Position numbers and translations under genes: made by a program. A DNA stretch of 6,011 bases from the NCBI GenBank assembly GCA_015492395.1, contig WGFD01000264.1, positions 1 to 6,011 on the forward strand, read 5' to 3'. Positions 5,444 to 6,011 of the stretch are shown one piece after another (positions within the stretch are counted from its first letter, which is position 1; the number at the start of each line of letters is the position of its first letter). The notes below the pieces were generated by a model. That model did not search any database. It was not told the origin of the DNA and was given only the letters and a program-made list of their open reading frames with translations. The stretch comes from Deltaproteobacteria bacterium. GTDB taxonomy: Bacteria > Desulfobacterota > GWC2-55-46 > S146-70.

Positions 5444-5731
5444 ATGACCATAACAAAGGACGATGTAAATAAGGTCGCCACTTTGGCCCGTCTGGCGCTT
5501 ACCGGAGAGGAGGAGGAACTCTACACGGAGCAGCTTGCCAGGATACTTGCCTACATAGAAAAACTGGGAGAGGTGGATACCGAGGGGGTAGAACCTGCCA
5601 CACATACCGTTCTCTTGGAGAATCGTCTAAGAGAGGACGAAGTAAGGCCGTCACTGCCCCGCGAAGAAGCTCTGAAAAACGCCCCCTCGGCAGACAGGGG
5701 CTGCTTCAAGGTGCCCAAGATTATAGAGTAA
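5444..5731 (+). CDS. gatC: Asp-tRNA(Asn)/Glu-tRNA(Gln) amidotransferase subunit C
   Basis: GatC is the small subunit of GatCAB, which turns misacylated Glu-tRNA(Gln) or Asp-tRNA(Asn) into the correct aminoacyl-tRNA. It wraps around GatA and links it to GatB. The 95-residue product is typical in length. It has the N-terminal helix DDVNKVATLARLALTGEE, the central VDTEGVEPATH (44-54), LREDEV (62-67) and the C-terminal NAPSADRGCFKVPKIIE (79-95), all family signatures. I chose the ATG at 5444, with GGAGG at 5435-5439 four nt upstream, over a TTG at 5432 that would sit inside the Shine-Dalgarno region. gatA does not follow: the next gene is on the opposite strand. The partner genes must lie elsewhere. 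Presence of GatC implies that the organism relies on transamidation for at least one of these tRNAs. Confidence 0.96.
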   Translation: MTITKDDVNKVATLARLALTGEEEELYTEQLARILAYIEKLGEVDTEGVEPATHTVLLENRLREDEVRPSLPREEALKNAPSADRGCFKVPKIIE

Positions 5732-5778
5732 TGATAGCCCCGCATTCGCTTTAAGCGTCATCTTTGTGAAATTTTCTT

Positions 5779-6011
5779 TCAATCCACGAGTGCGTCTCTT
5801 AAGAGCTTGCTTTGGCGTTGGAATGCCTGGCGTGGATTACGGCTTGCATGCATGAGCGCGATCTCCTGGGTGATCAGCCTGGAGAGGTTCAGGATGTGGG
5901 TTTCAAGCCTATGGGCCTCCTTTATGTATAGAGGATGGTCCCTGTTTATATAGATGGTCGATTCCTCGGAAAATACCTCGGGTCCGTCCTCACCGAAGTC
6001 GTCGACACAAC
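5779..6011 (-). CDS. C-terminal 76 residues of an unrecognised protein entering from the right edge
   Basis: Reading the minus strand from the right edge gives an open frame of 76 residues ending in TGA (complement of 5779-5781). It starts CVDDFGEDGPEVFSEESTIY and continues with INRDHPLYIKEAHRLETHIL, followed by a helical stretch (LSRLITQEIALMHA) and ending KLLRDALVD. The acidic stretch, the NRDHPLY segment and the final amphipathic helices look like a real protein end, and codon use resembles the neighbours. The pattern reminds me of the tails of some GHKL/HSP90-like ATP-binding proteins, but the part that would show an ATPase domain lies outside the window, so this is only a hint. It converges with gatC, with 47 nt between the stops and no strong terminator seen. 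Confidence 0.65.
   Translation of the reverse strand, partial: CVDDFGEDGPEVFSEESTIYINRDHPLYIKEAHRLETHILNLSRLITQEIALMHASRNPRQAFQRQSKLLRDALVD

Noticed and set aside
5740..5760. CGCTTTAAGCG as a bidirectional terminator between gatC and the right-edge gene
   Set aside because: The stem is only 5 bp with a 1-nt centre, which cannot form a stable hairpin, and no T-run follows directly.
1..6011. CRISPR array, tRNA, rRNA, transposase or toxin-antitoxin pair
   Set aside because: No regularly spaced repeats, cloverleaf, rRNA core sequence or recognisable protein of these kinds was seen on either strand.

Overview
This is an ordinary, gene-dense bacterial chromosome segment of moderate G+C. AGG (Arg) and ATA (Ile) codons are frequent in most genes. 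Together with a ChaN-type lipoprotein, a DUF2062 membrane protein and a stand-alone gatC, this suggests a Gram-negative, deltaproteobacteria- or Nitrospirota-like organism. That placement is inference; no taxonomic marker is present.

Layout. (1) 1-842, plus strand: rsmI, the 16S rRNA 2'-O-methyltransferase, missing only its first few codons at the window edge. (2) 937-1152, plus: a 71-residue single-pass membrane protein of unknown function behind its own candidate promoter. (3) 2583-1170, minus: a three-gene operon in the order DUF2062 membrane protein, acylphosphatase, unrecognised lipoprotein. The last two genes overlap by 49 nt. (4) 2584-3081: a divergent intergenic region of about 500 bp. 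Its left half (2641-2808) is AT-rich and packed with perfect inverted repeats, including a 14-bp hairpin nested inside a 10-bp outer repeat. Its right half carries a TTGACA-type promoter for the next gene. (5) 3082-4314, plus: a ChaN-family (Tiki/TraB superfamily, haem/iron-linked) lipoprotein with a C-terminal PDZ domain. (6) 4425-5731, plus: fbp (class I fructose-1,6-bisphosphatase) followed 20 nt later by gatC (amidotransferase subunit C), behind an extended -10 promoter and a strong Shine-Dalgarno. (7) 6011-5779, minus: the C-terminal 76 residues of a gene entering from the right edge, convergent with gatC.

How the genes fit together. The window mixes housekeeping functions (rRNA methylation, gluconeogenesis, Gln-tRNA/Asn-tRNA amidation) with envelope proteins of poorly known role. 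No defence system, CRISPR array, transposase, tRNA or rRNA was found. The items most worth a second look are the palindrome cluster in the divergent intergenic region, the ChaN-PDZ lipoprotein with its possible Fur site and structured leader, and the unrecognised lipoprotein whose reading frame begins inside the acylphosphatase gene.
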